Part shown: in pieces, positions 44,917 through 47,413 of the stretch
Layout: each line of letters begins with the position of its first letter
Position numbering within the stretch: position 1 is the first letter of the stretch
Assembly (NCBI GenBank): GCA_001566745.1
Contig: KQ964539.1
Coordinates: 1 to 47,413 of the forward strand
Reading direction: 5' to 3'
DNA from: Conidiobolus coronatus NRRL 28638
Lineage: Eukaryota; Entomophthoromycota; Entomophthoromycetes; Entomophthorales; Conidiobolaceae
DNA: 47,413 nt
The notes under the pieces: generated by a model
Databases searched by the model: none
The model's input: only the letters and a program-made list of their open reading frames with translations
Told to the model about the DNA's origin: nothing
Position numbers and translations under genes: made by a program

Positions 44917-47413
44917 AGTAGTTTAAATTTTTATTTTCAGTATCAAACTGTTTTTAATTATTGAATAATATTATAAAAATTAGTGGCTGTGATTAAAGAG
45001 TAAAGGAAGACTTGTTCCTAACAAGAATCAAAGGTATTAAATTAGATTATATTATAAATAAGAAGTATAAGGTATAAAAAAGCAAATTTAATATTATAAT
45101 AAGTTGATTCCATTTAACATTTATATACTCGTATATGTTAACTCGCAAATTTATTTCTCATGCTATAATTTGGTTATTAGAAATCTTCGATAATTAATTA
45201 TAGCTTGCTTTAATTAACTTAATCTTTGTACTAATTTAACTTCAATAAAGAAACTTATTCTAAAACAGCATATATTGCTCTTGATGATGTTTATTAATAT
45301 GAAAGCATACAATAATCGCACTTTAATATGAGTTTTAGCTTATTATTGGATCTTTTTCCGCTTATCAGTATTGTTTTGGGATTTGTTAAATCAAATCTAA
45401 CAGTGTGATTATTCTTATTAAATACTTTTTGTTCCATTTTTAAAGCCCTTTTGCACTGCAAAGAATAGATTTACTTATCCCTTTGGAAATAAAGCTATTA
45501 TTAGACATGGGTAATATTATACGTTATTTCTTAATTGGAATTTATTTTGAGCTATTATTTTAAAATATATTATCAGTTTTATAAAAATGAACATAATATA
45601 AAATAATTAGAGAAAAAATAACCTAGTACATTAAAATGCGTCAAAGTTAATAACTATGAAATTTAAACATACACAAGTTTCTATTTTAACATATTCCGCA
45701 TCTATTAAATTACAACTGAATCTGTACTTGATTTATTTTATATAAGCAAATTTTCAATTTGAGTTAATTTTAGCTTATTGTCACAAATTTGTAAAAAATT
45801 TGCACAGTGATTAATAGTACAAAAATTGTGAATTTGCTTAATTTTTATGTTACTGCAATGGATTGAAGAATTTTCCAAGATCACTTAAAGCATTAAATTC
45901 TAAATTTTTAAACACTACCTAACACAAAAACTATAATCTCAATTGGATTAGCTCATTAATCTTTTTAATGAATGTTGTGTAAATTTAACTAATGACGTTA
46001 TTTAACTCAAGCTTTAAACTTTTTGTCCAAATAATAATTTTTACATTATTTAAATGCATTTAGTATAATACTAAGGATATAAACTAGATGGAGCTTTGGA
46101 TAATTATTAATGTTAAAATAAGGTAAAATGTTAATATTCACTATGTAACTATCATGTTTAAAGTTACAGTTAATAATAGTATCTGATATTAATAGATCTC
46201 CGTTTTAATGCTCTTTTAATGAAAATATACATTATTATCCATTATGGAACTCATATAAATTAATTAGTTTCAGGGGGAGCAGATGAAAAACTAACGTTAA
46301 TTACTATTTCAAATGTTAAATTTATCTCAAGTTTTGTTTGAATATATATGTATAAATTCATAACTATGACTATATAAATAAATCATTCAATATTAAATAT
46401 AACTGTATTTATTGTTTACAGTATAAGCATATATAGTTTTTATATTTTTAGTAAAGAATATTTACATTATTATTATATAATAGCTATTTTATAATAAGTT
46501 TTAATATTTTTTCTTTATTAATACATTGATTAAGAATAAATTTTTATAAAGCTAGATATAGGAGTTAGAAAGTCTTATAAATATAATAATTAAGTTAAAG
46601 GTTATATTTTTTAAATGATTAAGTACACCCATTTTTTGTTATAAGAAAAATATTGTTGTCATAAATTGGAGCCTATTTACCAGTAGATTTTAAGTAAAAG
46701 CACATTTTTAGGGGTATATTACTTAATTTTGACAAAGTTTAAGATGACAACATTTTTCTTATAAAAAATGGGTGTACTTAATAACTAGCTTTAATTTAAA
46801 TATTAATAATATACTTAAAGCCTTTTAATATTATAATAATATAAAATAGGCATATATCTTAAGTATATATAAAATTTTTAAACTTTAAATTTAAATATAT
46901 AATAGCAATTTAACATTATATTTAAATAATATTTACTTTTATTAAGATAATTTAATTGAATATAGTTTATAAAATATTATATTATTATTTTATTTATAGT
47001 TATATTAATAAGCTAAGATAAAAGTTAATCTTTTAGTATAGGTTAAGAATATTTAAAAGCTTTTTATTTAGCTATTTAATAAGTATTAAAGCTATTAGTC
47101 CTTTAGTTTGCATAGTATAGTTAGTTAAATAATATTGCTCTTAATAGTTTTATAGTTTAGTATATTAATTAATATTAGTTTAAGTATTATAAGAATCTAA
47201 TTAAGGTTTATAATATTAAGGTATAGTTAGGTATATAGTAGTAATAGTATTACTATAATATTAATAGCATTATTTTAATTAATTAACCTTAATATATAGT
47301 AATTAATTTAATAACATTATTAATACTTATTATAGTTAATAAAACTACTAAAACTAAATAAAATACCTATTTAAATATTGTTATATATTTATGTTATATC
47401 AAATAAATATTTA
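44917..47413. other. AT-rich right end of the window
   Basis: Contains the Rho exchange factor promoter at its left end. No coding frame is credible. A 157-bp inverted-repeat element lies at 46622-46778. Beyond it, to the end of the window, the sequence is extremely AT-rich and built from TAGTATA/TTAATATTA words with few C residues on the plus strand. Confidence 0.6.
46622..46778. mobile_element. Inverted-repeat element (MITE family B, 157 bp)
   Basis: Terminal inverted repeats of about 40 bp: the left end AGTACACCCATTTTTTGTTA pairs with the right end, whose reverse complement begins AGTACACCCATTTTTTATAA. Both continue with ATAAGAAAAA and TGTTGTCAT. TA flanks both sides (46620-46621 and 46779-46780). 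The AGT...CACCCAT terminus is reminiscent of fungal Fot1/pogo-type Tc1/mariner elements. There is no transposase, so it is a non-autonomous element. The terminal repeats are better preserved than those of the other two families here, suggesting a younger insertion. Confidence 0.82.

Overview
The window is nuclear DNA from an AT-rich, intron-dense eukaryote. It holds twelve protein-coding genes, about 57 spliceosomal introns (nearly all roughly 45-75 nt, mostly GTAAGT/GTAATT-like donors with TAG/AAG acceptors and some TACTAAC-like branch sites), and long AT-rich gaps. The proteins point to an opisthokont, most likely an early-diverging fungus. Spt5 keeps the C-terminal KOW domains known from animals, eRF3 carries two overlapping PAM2 motifs as in animals, and the carrier, Sec31, dynactin and USP12/46 proteins look fungal or animal. 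A complex I subunit (NDUFA2) argues against Neocallimastigomycetes and Microsporidia. The species was not identified.

Layout: SPT5 (+, 1674-5970, 14 exons); a GRIP-domain golgin (-, 6395-9882); dynactin p150Glued (-, 11005-14789); a USP12/46-type deubiquitinase (+, 16321-18289); SEC31 (-, 19247-23241); RPS12 (-, 25318-25761, intronless); eRF3/SUP35 (+, 27045-28991); NDUFA2 (+, 31422-31794); an MME1/YMR166C-type mitochondrial carrier (+, 33095-34317); GPN1/NPA3 (-, 36151-37396); CENP-T (+, 38374-41314); and a DH-PH Rho exchange factor (-, 41558-44916). These are unlinked housekeeping functions: transcription elongation, Golgi tethering and ER export, dynein transport, ubiquitin removal, translation, respiration, Pol II assembly, kinetochore and Rho signalling. 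Nothing suggests a cluster or operon. Every splice model below was assembled by hand and keeps reading frame from start to stop.

The gaps hold three short inverted-repeat elements with TA duplications (one family in two copies of equal length). One gap, between the carrier and GPN1, holds an unusually GC-rich and structured block at about 35165-35465. Read on the minus strand it has a perfect hairpin, two bases, then CTAACCCTAA, which is the layout expected for a template boundary element and template of a TTAGGG telomerase RNA. This is the most interesting lead in the window and is unproven.

Other points of interest are: a tandem-duplicated 42-nt mini-exon in eRF3 whose five differences are all synonymous; an Spt5 that combines a Trp-Gly repeat block with an animal-like TP repeat; a USP whose catalytic cysteine codon is split at the end of a 14-nt microexon; and a Rho exchange factor with a RapGAP-like N-terminal segment.
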